DNA of 64,000 nt from Chryseolinea sp. H1M3-3 (GTDB taxonomy: Bacteria > Bacteroidota > Bacteroidia > Cytophagales > Cyclobacteriaceae). Both the position numbers and the translations under genes were made by a program. Shown here piece by piece: positions 19,894 to 28,197 of the stretch. The first letter of the stretch is position 1. Every line of letters starts with the position of its first letter. The notes beneath the pieces are model-generated. The model saw only the letters and a program-made list of their open reading frames with translations, did no database searches and was not told the DNA's origin. The stretch spans positions 744,001 to 808,000 of the forward strand of contig NZ_JARKMY010000001.1 in the NCBI RefSeq assembly GCF_029360725.1, written 5' to 3'.

Positions 19894-20718
19894 TTATCTT
19901 CTTTGACCACGATTTTCACCACCACCGCGTCTATCTCCGCCGCCACCACCGCGTCTTTCGCCTCTACCACCGCCGTCGCCCCCTCGTCTGCGACCACCTC
20001 TGTCTCCACCACGTTCATTTCCACCACCTTTATGCTGACCTGGCCCTTGCTGAGCATTGCTTACCACACCAACATTAGGAGAAAGATCGCGTTTGCCATA
20101 GATCTCACCTTTAAAGATCCATACTTTGATACCGATTTTTCCGTACACCGTTTGTGATTCCGAGATAGCGTAATCAATATCAGCACGAAGTGTGTGCAAA
20201 GGAATCCGTCCTTCTTTATATTGTTCGGCTCGAGCCATATCGGCACCCGCTAAACGTCCGGAAACTTTTATTTTAATACCTTCTGCACCTACCCTCATAG
20301 CCGAGGCAATTGCTTGCTTCATCGCTCGCTTGTATGAAATACGGGCTTCGATTTGCTGAGCGATCGATTCACCTACAAGTTTAGCATCTAATTCTGGACG
20401 TTTAATTTCAAAAATATTGATTTGAACATCCTTATTAGTAAGCTGCTTTAATTCTTCTTTAATCTTATCAACTTCATTTCCGCCTTTCCCAATTACAACG
20501 CCGGGACGGGCGGTGTGAATGGTCAACGTAATGCGCTTTAGTGTTCTTTCGATTACAACTTTTGCAATACCGCCCTTTGGAATGCGGGCTTCAACATATT
20601 TTCTGATTTTCTGGTCTTCAACCAATTTATCAGAGAAGGTCTTGCCACCGTACCAGTTGGAGTCCCAACCTCGCACGATGCCTAATCTAAAACCTACAGG
20701 ATTAATCTTTTGTCCCAT
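19894..20718 (-). CDS. rpsC: Ribosomal protein S3 with Gly/Arg-rich tail
   Basis: 274 residues, longer than the usual ~215-240. Residues 1-210 are ordinary S3: [20 protein letters not shown], the KH domain around [17 protein letters not shown] and the C-domain [19 protein letters not shown]. From about 213 a tail of some 60 residues is almost entirely Gly and Arg with RGG repeats ([18 protein letters not shown]). Such tails bind RNA. Its counterpart in related Bacteroidota varies in length. Confidence 0.97.
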   Translation of the reverse strand: MGQKINPVGFRLGIVRGWDSNWYGGKTFSDKLVEDQKIRKYVEARIPKGGIAKVVIERTLKRITLTIHTARPGVVIGKGGNEVDKIKEELKQLTNKDVQINIFEIKRPELDAKLVGESIAQQIEARISYKRAMKQAIASAMRVGAEGIKIKVSGRLAGADMARAEQYKEGRIPLHTLRADIDYAISESQTVYGKIGIKVWIFKGEIYGKRDLSPNVGVVSNAQQGPGQHKGGGNERGGDRGGRRRGGDGGGRGERRGGGGGDRRGGGENRGQRR

Positions 20719-21192
20719 TTATTCCTTCGTTTCTTTTTCTGCTATTGTAACTTCTGAACCGTCGCTATTCTTTAAACTTGCCACAACCAGCGTTACGTGG
20801 TTTGAACGTTTTCTGATTCTGTGCGCTCTTCCTTGGGGTGCAGGTCTTAATCTCTTAAGAACACGGCCACCATCTACCCAGATTTCTTTTACGTAAAGGT
20901 CAGCTTCCTCAAGCTTTACATCCTGATTTTTAGCTTCCCAACTGGAAATTGCGGAGAGCAACAGTTTTTCCAATTTAGGTGCACCAACCTTTGGCTCATA
21001 CTTTAAAATATTGAGCGCTTTGCTTACGCGCTCGCCTCTTATCAGATCAGCAATCAATCTCATCTTCCGAGGAGAAGTGGGAACGTTTTTCAACTTTGCT
21101 ACTGAAGGACCTACTTTTGCAGCGTCCTTTCTGGCATCGCGCTTCTCGCGCTTTGCCACTGATCCTTTTTTCTTTTTCGCTACAGTCTCCAT
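20719..21192 (-). CDS. rplV: Ribosomal protein L22 with basic N-terminal extension
   Basis: 157 residues from the ATG at 21192. A longer reading frame reaches 21258 but would overlap rpsS by 65 bp, so the inner start is chosen. About 30 lysine-rich residues ([19 protein letters not shown]) precede the normal L22 core [26 protein letters not shown]. The C-terminal hairpin that lines the exit tunnel ([21 protein letters not shown]) is intact. L22 is the erythromycin-gate protein. Confidence 0.95.
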   Translation of the reverse strand: METVAKKKKGSVAKREKRDARKDAAKVGPSVAKLKNVPTSPRKMRLIADLIRGERVSKALNILKYEPKVGAPKLEKLLLSAISSWEAKNQDVKLEEADLYVKEIWVDGGRVLKRLRPAPQGRAHRIRKRSNHVTLVVASLKNSDGSEVTIAEKETKE

Positions 21193-21193
21193 A

Positions 21194-21472
21194 TTACTTA
21201 GCGTTATCTTTCTTGTTTCCTGAATGTCCACGGAATGTGCGGGTAGGTGCAAACTCACCTAACTTATGCCCTACCATATTCTCTGTTACATATACAGGGA
21301 TAAATTTATTTCCATTGTGTACAGCGAACGTATGACCTATCATTTCGGGTACAACTGTTGATCTTCTTGACCAGGTTTTGATAACTGACTTCTTACCTGA
21401 TTTTTCTGTGGCTTCGACTTTCTTTAAAACTCGGAAGTCACAATACGGTCCTTTCTTTATCGAGCGTCCCAT
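21194..21472 (-). CDS. rpsS: Ribosomal protein S19
   Basis: 92 residues: [20 protein letters not shown], then [24 protein letters not shown] and [19 protein letters not shown]. It sits in the 30S head by the A-site tRNA. It overlaps rplB by one base. Confidence 0.98.
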   Translation of the reverse strand: MGRSIKKGPYCDFRVLKKVEATEKSGKKSVIKTWSRRSTVVPEMIGHTFAVHNGNKFIPVYVTENMVGHKLGEFAPTRTFRGHSGNKKDNAK

Positions 21473-22296
21473 TATTTTTTCCTCTTAGCTATGATTAGAC
21501 GATCTGAATACTTCTTCGGATGGCGTGTCTTTTTACCTTTGGAGTAAAGACCGTTACGTGATCTTGGATGTCCTCCAGAAGCACGACCTTCACCACCACC
21601 CATCGGGTGATCAACAGGATTCATTGCAACGGCACGGGTACGGGGACGAACACCTCTCCAGCGACTACGTCCTGCCTTTCCAACACTTTCGTTCATGTGG
21701 TCGGCATTAGAAGTGGTTCCAATAGTGGCCATGCATACATCCAGTACGTTGCGCATCTCACCTGAGGGCATCTTTAAAGTGGCAACGCCATTTTCGCGAG
21801 CCAACAACTGAACAAAGGTTCCAGCACTTCTTGCAATCGCGCCACCCTTTCCTGGTTTCATTTCAACATTGTGTACGATAGTACCCAATGGTATCTTAGC
21901 AAGAGGAAGCGCGTTTCCTACTTCCGGCGCTACGTCAGCCCCAGATACAACTTGCTGGTCTACCTTCAGGCCTTCCGGCGCAAGGATATATGTTTTCGAT
22001 CCATCAGCATAGAATAAAAGCGCAACGCGAGCAGAACGTGTAGGATCGTACTCTATTGATTTTACCGTAGCGGGGACTCCAACTTTATCACGCTTAAAAT
22101 CGATGGTCCTGCTTTTTTGCTTATGGCCACCACCAATGTAGCGCATGGTCATCCGTCCATTGCTATTTCTTCCACCGGATTTCTTTAATGTGGTCAACAA
22201 GGACTTTTCAGGCGTTGATGATGTAATATCATCGAACGACGGCGCCATTCTATGTCGCGTACCTGCTGTTACCGGTTTTAATTTTTTCAACCCCAT
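21472..22296 (-). CDS. rplB: Ribosomal protein L2
   Basis: 274 residues, full length. The middle carries [22 protein letters not shown] and the C-terminus the catalytic-centre segment [22 protein letters not shown] with the conserved His near 229. It is needed for subunit association and peptidyl transfer. Confidence 0.98.
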   Translation of the reverse strand: MGLKKLKPVTAGTRHRMAPSFDDITSSTPEKSLLTTLKKSGGRNSNGRMTMRYIGGGHKQKSRTIDFKRDKVGVPATVKSIEYDPTRSARVALLFYADGSKTYILAPEGLKVDQQVVSGADVAPEVGNALPLAKIPLGTIVHNVEMKPGKGGAIARSAGTFVQLLARENGVATLKMPSGEMRNVLDVCMATIGTTSNADHMNESVGKAGRSRWRGVRPRTRAVAMNPVDHPMGGGEGRASGGHPRSRNGLYSKGKKTRHPKKYSDRLIIAKRKK

Positions 22297-22305
22297 GGCT
22301 CAAAA

Positions 22306-22593
22306 TTATACGTTGCTATAAAAATCGATTACTTCACCAGCAGCAAGCGTTACAATTGCTTTCTTGTAACTAGGTTTGCGACCAGCCAAAACTCCGGCCT
22401 TGGTATAACGGGTCTTCTTTTTACCCATTACTACCATGGTGTTAACTTGCTCTACATTTACACCATATTGTTTCTCTACGGCATTTTTAATCTCAACCTT
22501 ATTTGCATCGGTGTCAACGATAAAGCCGTATTTGCCTTTTTCATTTAAGGCAGAAACTTTCTCCGTTACTAAAGGCTTTTTCAGGATACTCAT
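22306..22593 (-). CDS. rplW: Ribosomal protein L23
   Basis: 95 residues: ILKKPLVTEKVSALNEKGKYGFIVDTDANKVEIKNAVEKQYGV is the L23 core. It is the docking site of trigger factor and SRP at the tunnel exit. It overlaps rplD by one base. Confidence 0.97.
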   Translation of the reverse strand: MSILKKPLVTEKVSALNEKGKYGFIVDTDANKVEIKNAVEKQYGVNVEQVNTMVVMGKKKTRYTKAGVLAGRKPSYKKAIVTLAAGEVIDFYSNV

Positions 22594-23225
22594 TACTCTT
22601 TATTTAATAGGTTTTCAACCTTGCTTATCGAGCTTTCTACAAAAATTATATTATCCGCATTCATCACATCAAAAGTGTTGATCTGATCAGCAGTTGTAAT
22701 TTTTGAGTTTTCAATGTTTCTTCCCGATAAGACCACATTCTTGTTTGCTTCAGCAAGTACAAAAAGTGTTTTCTTATCAGCTACTGAAAGAGCTTTTAGA
22801 AGGGCTACAAATTGCTTTGTCTTGGGAGCATCAAAATTGAAGTCTTCCAGGATGGCAATTGAATTATCTTTTGCTTTATAGCTAAGGGCTGACTTACGCG
22901 CCAGATCTTTTACTTTTTTATTAAGTTTAAAGGAATAATCCCGAGGAACTGGACCAAAAACCCGTCCACCTCCTTTAAACTGAGGATTTTTAATATTACC
23001 CGCACGAGCTCCACCAGTACCTTTTTGTTTCTTCAGTTTTTTGGAAGACCCGGAGATTTCGTTACGTTGTTTTGACTTGTGTGTTCCCTGGCGTTGATTA
23101 GCCAAGTAACTTTTTACATCCAAATAAATTGCGTGATCGTTCGGCTCGATAGCAAATACGCTATCAGAAAGATTTACTTTCTTTGAAGTTGCCTCACCAC
23201 TTGATTTTAATACTGCTACTTCCAT
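22593..23225 (-). CDS. rplD: Ribosomal protein L4
   Basis: 210 residues, with the tunnel loop [39 protein letters not shown] (about 68-106) and a Rossmann-like C-terminal part with [20 protein letters not shown]. In E. coli L4 is the S10-operon autoregulator. It is one base into rplC. Confidence 0.98.
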   Translation of the reverse strand: MEVAVLKSSGEATSKKVNLSDSVFAIEPNDHAIYLDVKSYLANQRQGTHKSKQRNEISGSSKKLKKQKGTGGARAGNIKNPQFKGGGRVFGPVPRDYSFKLNKKVKDLARKSALSYKAKDNSIAILEDFNFDAPKTKQFVALLKALSVADKKTLFVLAEANKNVVLSGRNIENSKITTADQINTFDVMNADNIIFVESSISKVENLLNKE

Positions 23226-23857
23226 TATTTCTGAAGGATTACAGTTGCGTTCTTGGCGCCCGGGACGGAGCCACTAACAATAATTACATTTTGTTCTGGA
23301 AGGATCTTCACAACCTTAAGGTTGGCAAGTTTCACACGGTCAGTACCCATACGACCTCCAAGGCGCTTGCCCTTCGGAACACGAGACGCGAATGACGCGT
23401 TACCCATAGAACCGGGAGCGCGAAGCCTATTGTGCTGGCCGTGGGTTTGACCACCGACACCGGCAAAATTATGGCGCTTAACGACACCTTGGAATCCCTT
23501 ACCTTTTGACGTACCGATGGCATCTATAAAGTCACCTTCGACAAAAACATCCTGAACCCGGATTTCTTTTCCCAGCTCAACCAAACCATCAAATTCCTTA
23601 CGGAAATCACGGAACTCGGCGACATTTCTTTTAGGAGTAGTATTAGCCTTTTTAAAGTGGCCGATAGCTGCCTTTGAAGTATTCTTTTCTTTTTTCTCGC
23701 CAAAAGCAAGTTGAACAGCCCGGTATCCGTCTGTCTCTTCATTTTTTACTTGCGTTACCACACAAGGACCTGCTTCGATTACCGTGCATGCGATACTCTC
23801 CCCATCAGGGCTGAATACGCTGGTCATTCCTATTTTTTTTCCTATAATTCCAGGCAT
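23225..23857 (-). CDS. rplC: Ribosomal protein L3
   Basis: 210 residues: [32 protein letters not shown], and the loop that reaches the peptidyl transferase centre [31 protein letters not shown]. It is now the first gene of the S10 run in this window. The usual upstream neighbour rpsJ is about 24 kb away at 47.9 kb, and a clear promoter lies at 23918-23947. Confidence 0.98.
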   Translation of the reverse strand: MPGIIGKKIGMTSVFSPDGESIACTVIEAGPCVVTQVKNEETDGYRAVQLAFGEKKEKNTSKAAIGHFKKANTTPKRNVAEFRDFRKEFDGLVELGKEIRVQDVFVEGDFIDAIGTSKGKGFQGVVKRHNFAGVGGQTHGQHNRLRAPGSMGNASFASRVPKGKRLGGRMGTDRVKLANLKVVKILPEQNVIIVSGSVPGAKNATVILQK

Positions 23858-23917
23858 GGCTGAACCTATTTATGCTGTTTTTCAGGACTTTTCACATTCA
23901 TTCTGCGAAAAGGACTG

Positions 23918-23947
23918 CAAAGATAGGAACTAATGCATAGTTACCAA
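23918..23947 (-). promoter_or_regulatory. Bacteroidota-type promoter before rplC
   Basis: On the minus strand TTG (complement of 23945-23947), a 19-base spacer and TATCTTTG (complement of 23918-23925) match the Bacteroidota consensus. It gives a leader of about 50-60 bases before the rplC start and lets the S10 run be transcribed without the str operon. Confidence 0.8.
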
Positions 23948-23979
23948 GTGTCGATTTCAAAATTTTTAGGAATCGATAC
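23948..23979. other. Imperfect inverted repeat upstream of the rplC promoter
   Basis: GTGTCGATTTC and GGAATCGATAC are inverted copies (9 of 11 matching) spaced by 10 AT-rich bases, placed immediately upstream of the -33 element of rplC. It may be an upstream activator or operator site, or the trace of an insertion end. No family assignment. Confidence 0.35.
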
Positions 23980-24027
23980 TTTTCTGACGTGCTATTTCGA
24001 AAAATACGAAGGAGGATGGACCACCTT

Positions 24028-24075
24028 GGAGCTAACATGGAGCTAACATGGAGCTATCATGGAGCTAACATGGAG
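24028..24075 (+). repeat. 11-bp tandem repeat, four units, each with GGAG-N5-ATG
   Basis: Four consecutive units of GGAGCTAACAT (third unit GGAGCTATCAT) start at 24028, 24039, 24050 and 24061, followed by a further GGAG. Every unit joins to the next so that GGAG is followed five bases later by ATG, which looks like a Shine-Dalgarno and start codon repeated four times. 11 bp is one helical turn, so copies also lie on one DNA face. It lies between rplC and the permease gene. Confidence 0.95.
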
Positions 24076-24126
24076 AAAGATAAAAAGAAAATGACGTATC
24101 ATTGCCGCCAAGCAATCAGGCTATGA
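24037..24126 (+). CDS. Possible 29-codon leader ORF ending in ATGA overlap with the permease
   Basis: Starting at the ATG of the first repeat unit, an open frame of 29 codons begins MELTWSYHGANMEKDKKKMT and ends with TGA that overlaps the ATG of the FecCD permease (ATGA). The fourth repeat unit provides a second in-frame start (24070) giving 18 codons. GGAG stands five bases before both. This looks like a coupled leader peptide, but there is no homology support, and the first 11 residues are simply the translated repeat. Confidence 0.4.
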   Translation: MELTWSYHGANMEKDKKKMTYHCRQAIRL

Positions 24127-25142
24127 AATTAACTCGTTACATGCACTGGGCTGCCCTCTCTGGTCTAATGCTGTTGCTTTTCATTCTCAACCTCGGGTTG
24201 GGCAGTGTTAGTATCCCTGTTAGTGATATCTTAAACATACTAGCGGGGAATGAGGCTTCCAATATTATTTACGCCGACATTATTTGGAATTTTAGAATCA
24301 CAAAGGCCTTGACTTGTGTGTTGGCTGGGAGCGCTCTATCCATAGGGGGTCTGCAAATGCAAACACTATTTCGGAATGCATTAGCCGGACCTGATGTACT
24401 AGGTTTAAGCTCGGGGGCTAGTCTGGCCGTCTCCTTATTATTAATGGGACAAGCGGCAGGTATCCGATTTTTTTCTGACCCCAACCCATGGACAATTGTA
24501 ATCGCCTCAAGTATAGGCGCGGGCGCCGTGTTTCTCATTGTATTATTTATTGCACGAAGGTTAGGCGACAATACCTCATTATTAATTATAGGACTAATGA
24601 TGGGCGCGGCGACTGCCTCTTTGGTGAGTGTTTTGCAATTTCTAAGCGAGGCCGAGGATCAACAAGCTTATCTCTTGTGGACTTTTGGGAGTCTGGGAAG
24701 TTTGAGTTGGAGTGAAATACAAATATTGACGTTAGTACTTGTGTTAGGTGCCCTTGTAGGGCTTCTATCTGTTAAAGCGCTCAATGCCTGGTTGCTGGGT
24801 GACAATTATGCGCGCAGCCTTGGTGTAAATGTAAATCGCTCCAGACTTTTTATCATTCTATCAACCTCTATTTTAACAGGGGGTGTTACTGCTTTTTGCG
24901 GGCCAATCGCCTTTGTCGGTCTAGCTGTACCACATTTGACTAAACTGATCATTAAGACTCACAATCATCGAGTGCTTTTGCCTGCTGTTATGCTCAGCGG
25001 AGCAATACTGATGCTGTTTTGCGATATCATCGCCCAATTGCCTGGAAGTAAGTATGTCTTACCCATCAATGCCATTACTGCCTTGATTGGCGCGCCGGTC
25101 GTTATCTGGATTGTACTTAAGTCGAAACGTATCTCTATATAA
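24123..25142 (+). CDS. FecCD-type ABC transporter permease
   Basis: About 339 residues from the ATG at 24123 (an upstream in-frame TTG is less likely). It has around ten hydrophobic helices. The family signatures are LAGSALSIGGLQMQTLFRNALAGPDVLGLSSGASLAV near residues 65-100 and GPIAFVGLAVPHLTK near 260, the latter followed by a segment like DIIAQLPG. FecCD/BtuC permeases import iron siderophores, haem or cobalamin across the inner membrane. The ATPase gene follows one base after the stop. No binding protein or TonB receptor is adjacent, so the substrate is unknown. Confidence 0.93.
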   Translation: MKLTRYMHWAALSGLMLLLFILNLGLGSVSIPVSDILNILAGNEASNIIYADIIWNFRITKALTCVLAGSALSIGGLQMQTLFRNALAGPDVLGLSSGASLAVSLLLMGQAAGIRFFSDPNPWTIVIASSIGAGAVFLIVLFIARRLGDNTSLLIIGLMMGAATASLVSVLQFLSEAEDQQAYLLWTFGSLGSLSWSEIQILTLVLVLGALVGLLSVKALNAWLLGDNYARSLGVNVNRSRLFIILSTSILTGGVTAFCGPIAFVGLAVPHLTKLIIKTHNHRVLLPAVMLSGAILMLFCDIIAQLPGSKYVLPINAITALIGAPVVIWIVLKSKRISI

Positions 25143-25143
25143 T

Positions 25144-26157
25144 ATGAGTACAGATACTTTTATGAATTGTATTGAGACAATTGACTTAACGGTAGGCTAC
25201 ACTAATCGTCACGATGGTTTTAATATTTTATTGGAGAATCTCAATCTGAAGTTAAAGGCAGGTGAATTGGTTTGTTTCATGGGGCAAAATGGAATTGGAA
25301 AATCTACTCTTATCCGAACGCTCGCCGGACTCCAACGTCCTTTATCAGGCACAATTAAGTTTAACAATCTTGACTCAAAAACAATAAAAAGTTCCGCAGA
25401 CGGACTTCCTCATCATCTGGCTGTGGTACTCACAGATCGTATTACAGCAGTGAACATGACCGTGAGTGATGTTGTGTCCTTTGGGCGATACCCATACTTG
25501 GGCTGGGCAGCAAGGCTTTCAACAGAGGACATCCAAATAATAAAGGAGACACTTAAAGAAACACGGATTGAGCATCTAAAAGATAAGAAGCTGCATGAAT
25601 TGAGTGACGGACAAATTCAGATGGTAATGATTGCAAGAGCCGTTATTCAAGATACCCCCATCATATTGTTAGACGAACCAACGGCTCATCTTGATTTAAA
25701 CAACCGCCTTGAAATCATGAACTTGTTGCGTCGACTTGCTCATAATTACGGGAAAGCAATTTTAGCCTCTACGCATGAACTTGACTTAGCCCTTCAAACT
25801 GCTGATTTAATCTGGCTGGCGGGGCAGGATAAAAAAATAATTACGGGTATCCCTGAAGATCTTGTGCTCGATGGTACTTTCGATTTCATTTTTCAATTCA
25901 AGGGTTTCGATTTAAAGACAGGCAAGGTTCAGCACGAGCCGTATCGCGGTTTAAACATCAAGATCGAAGGTTCCGGCCACGAGTTTCTTTGGACCAAGAA
26001 TGCCTTTGAGCGAAAGGGATTCTCCATCACACCGGAAGCAAGTCAACACACAGTTGCTGTACGACAAACTCAAGGAAGTTTGGAATGGGTTTTAGACGAC
26101 AAAATTAATTTTCGCTCCCTTCAACAACTGTTCTTAAGTCTTGAATCTTTTGTATAA
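25144..26157 (+). CDS. FecE-type ABC transporter ATPase with C-terminal extension
   Basis: 337 residues from the ATG at 25144, one base after the permease stop. A longer frame that runs back into the permease is rejected. Walker A is GQNGIGKST near 46, the signature motif is LSDGQ (the usual form is LSGGQ) near 156, and Walker B is IILLDEPTAHLD near 173. The H-loop follows in STHELDLAL. The ABC domain ends near residue 255; the remaining ~80 residues (from GFDLKTGKVQHE onward) are not part of a standard FecE/BtuD and may be a regulatory or binding domain. It powers the neighbouring permease. Confidence 0.92.
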   Translation: MSTDTFMNCIETIDLTVGYTNRHDGFNILLENLNLKLKAGELVCFMGQNGIGKSTLIRTLAGLQRPLSGTIKFNNLDSKTIKSSADGLPHHLAVVLTDRITAVNMTVSDVVSFGRYPYLGWAARLSTEDIQIIKETLKETRIEHLKDKKLHELSDGQIQMVMIARAVIQDTPIILLDEPTAHLDLNNRLEIMNLLRRLAHNYGKAILASTHELDLALQTADLIWLAGQDKKIITGIPEDLVLDGTFDFIFQFKGFDLKTGKVQHEPYRGLNIKIEGSGHEFLWTKNAFERKGFSITPEASQHTVAVRQTQGSLEWVLDDKINFRSLQQLFLSLESFV

Positions 26158-26265
26158 CGGTTATCCTATTCATCAATCGTTTGCACATATTCCTGTAAGA
26201 TTCAATGGAAATTGATACAATTCTATTGGCTGCCTTTTACTACGTTTGGGCTTTTATCTTTCACT

Positions 26266-27918
26266 ATGATTAATATCAACGAACTGTTTTCATATAAATT
26301 CAATAAGAAATATTCAAAGCCCGTCGCCTACTTCTCTATGGAGTTTGCCGTCGACCAACCTCTTAAAATATATAGTGGAGGTCTTGGTTTTCTGGCCGGG
26401 TCCCACCTGCGTAGCGCTTATGAACTAAAACAAAATCTAATCGGCATTGGCATACTCTGGAAGAAAGGCTATTACGATCAAGAACGAAATCAGGACCAAA
26501 CGTTGCGGGTTAGTTTTCGGGATAAGGACTATTCTTTTCTGACAGATACCCATATCGTTTTTCCTATCACCATCCACGGTGCTAAAGTTTTTGTCAAAGC
26601 TTATCTGCTAAAACCAGAAGTATTTAATTCTGCTCCCCTATTTCTGCTAAGCACGGACATTCCTGAAAATGATTATTTGGCGCAGACCATTAGCCATCGT
26701 TTATACGATCCCAATGAAACCACACGCATTGCGCAGTCCATATTACTGGGTACCGGAGGCGCAAAGTTATTGGATGTACTCAAGCGTGAGACGGAAATTT
26801 ATCACATGAATGAAGGCCACGCCCTGCCTATGTGTTTTTATCTGCTCAATAAATATAAAGACCTTGATGAAGTAAAAAAACGGGTAGTGTTCACAACCCA
26901 TACGCCGGAGAAAGCGGGAAATGAAGAGCATAGCATTCCCTTACTTAACAGCATGAGTTTCTTTGACGGTGTTACATTACAACAGGTCAATGAGTTCGTC
27001 CAGCCCGAAGGTGGCGTATTAAATTACACGCTTACAGCCCTACGCTTTGCGAAAATTGCAAACGGTGTTTCTCAACTTCATGGAGATGTTGCCAATAAAA
27101 TGTGGGGTACTTACAAAAACATTTGCAAGATCATAGCGATTACTAATGCACAAAATAAAATCTATTGGCAGGACCCTGTTCTTGAAAACGCTTTAAAAAA
27201 CAGCGACGAACAAGGGATGATAAAACGCAAAAAAGAAATGAAGCGAAAGCTTTTCCGTGTTGTTGCCAATCAGACCGGAAAGCTCTTTGATGAGAACGTG
27301 CTCACTTTGGTATGGGCAAGGAGGTTTGCTGCATACAAGCGCGCAAATTTGCTGATGGCTAATTATGACCGTTTTCTAAAAATTGTTCAAAACAAAAATT
27401 ATCCCATACAAATTATTTGGGCGGGCAAACCCTATCCAGAAGACTATGGAGCAATTAATATCTTTAATGAAATCTATTGGAAGACAAAAGATCTACCTAA
27501 CTGTACCGTTGTAACAGGATACGAGTTGTGGTTGTCTGACCATCTTAAAAAAGGATCGGATCTCTGGTTGAATAATCCAAGACTTTATCACGAAGCCTCT
27601 GGCACATCTGGTATGACCGCTGCCATGAATGGATCGGTAAACCTTTCTATCCCGGACGGATGGGTACCGGAATTTGCGAAACATGGAAAAAATTCCTTTA
27701 TCATTGATACTGCAGATGATTCACTAACACAGGACTCAAGGGATAAAATAGAAGCTCAGAAATTACTCGATGTGTTAGAGAGAGAAATTATTCCAATGTA
27801 CTACGATCATCCGGATAGCTGGCAAGCAGTAGTTAAATCTAGCATGACCGATGTTCTTCCTTTCTTCGACGCTGGAAGAATGGCTGAGGAGTATTACGAA
27901 AGAATGTATCATATTTAA
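26266..27918 (+). CDS. Alpha-glucan phosphorylase family protein, PLP lysine replaced
   Basis: 550 residues from the ATG at 26266 (an upstream TTG at 26212 lacks support). It resembles the shorter alpha-glucan phosphorylase group (GT35, TIGR02094 type): VAYFSMEFAVDQPLKIYSGGLGFLAG at the start, HMNEGHALPM and FTTHTPEKAGNE in the middle, WARRFAAYKRA at about 350-360 and HEASGTSGM near 450. In active phosphorylases the next residue of that motif is the lysine that holds pyridoxal phosphate; here it is threonine 451 (ACC at 27616-27618). The arginine/lysine phosphate site is kept. It is either not PLP-dependent, inactive, or a different transferase. The gene is followed by a terminator. Confidence 0.85.
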   Translation: MININELFSYKFNKKYSKPVAYFSMEFAVDQPLKIYSGGLGFLAGSHLRSAYELKQNLIGIGILWKKGYYDQERNQDQTLRVSFRDKDYSFLTDTHIVFPITIHGAKVFVKAYLLKPEVFNSAPLFLLSTDIPENDYLAQTISHRLYDPNETTRIAQSILLGTGGAKLLDVLKRETEIYHMNEGHALPMCFYLLNKYKDLDEVKKRVVFTTHTPEKAGNEEHSIPLLNSMSFFDGVTLQQVNEFVQPEGGVLNYTLTALRFAKIANGVSQLHGDVANKMWGTYKNICKIIAITNAQNKIYWQDPVLENALKNSDEQGMIKRKKEMKRKLFRVVANQTGKLFDENVLTLVWARRFAAYKRANLLMANYDRFLKIVQNKNYPIQIIWAGKPYPEDYGAINIFNEIYWKTKDLPNCTVVTGYELWLSDHLKKGSDLWLNNPRLYHEASGTSGMTAAMNGSVNLSIPDGWVPEFAKHGKNSFIIDTADDSLTQDSRDKIEAQKLLDVLEREIIPMYYDHPDSWQAVVKSSMTDVLPFFDAGRMAEEYYERMYHI

Positions 27919-27959
27919 CTATTCACTAGGTTTCTTTAATACTAAAGAAAGGATTCGTT

Positions 27960-27981
27960 AAAGTCCTAGGCGACTTTTTTT
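27960..27981 (+). terminator. Terminator after the phosphorylase-like gene
   Basis: AAAGTC pairs with GACTTT across CTAGGC and runs into a stretch of seven T. A second AT-rich perfect hairpin (TTTCTTTA-ATAC-TAAAGAAA, 27931-27950) lies just before it. Both lie 12-60 bp past the phosphorylase stop. Confidence 0.7.
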
Positions 27982-28009
27982 GATCCAGCCGTTCCCCAAG
28001 AGAATAAAT

Positions 28010-28017
28010 TATATTTG
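28010..28017 (+). promoter_or_regulatory. Possible -7 box (TATATTTG) before the oxidoreductase operon
   Basis: TATATTTG fits TAnnTTTG, 180 bp before the ATG at 28198, but no TTG at 18-20 bases upstream accompanies it, so this is only half a promoter. The 279-bp gap otherwise holds the terminator above and no ORF I can support. Confidence 0.3.
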
Positions 28018-28197
28018 TGAAGACTTAGCAGTGGGCATTCCATCAAGCTCATGCTTCTGCGTTAAAAAATGATAGGATGCAGGAATACGGCGACATACGC
28101 AGTATTAAGCTGTTCCGTCATATTACAAAACAAAATCTTCTTGTAACTTGGTTAGCTAAACGACATTTTGGTAATCCATCCTGTCTTTAATTTGACC

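Noticed and set aside
19851-20078. Several open frames on both strands over the S3 tail
   Set aside because: They come from the repeated Gly/Arg codons of rpsC read in other frames.
24028-24075. CRISPR-like array
   Set aside because: Units are only 11 bp, directly adjacent and without spacers, and there are no cas genes.
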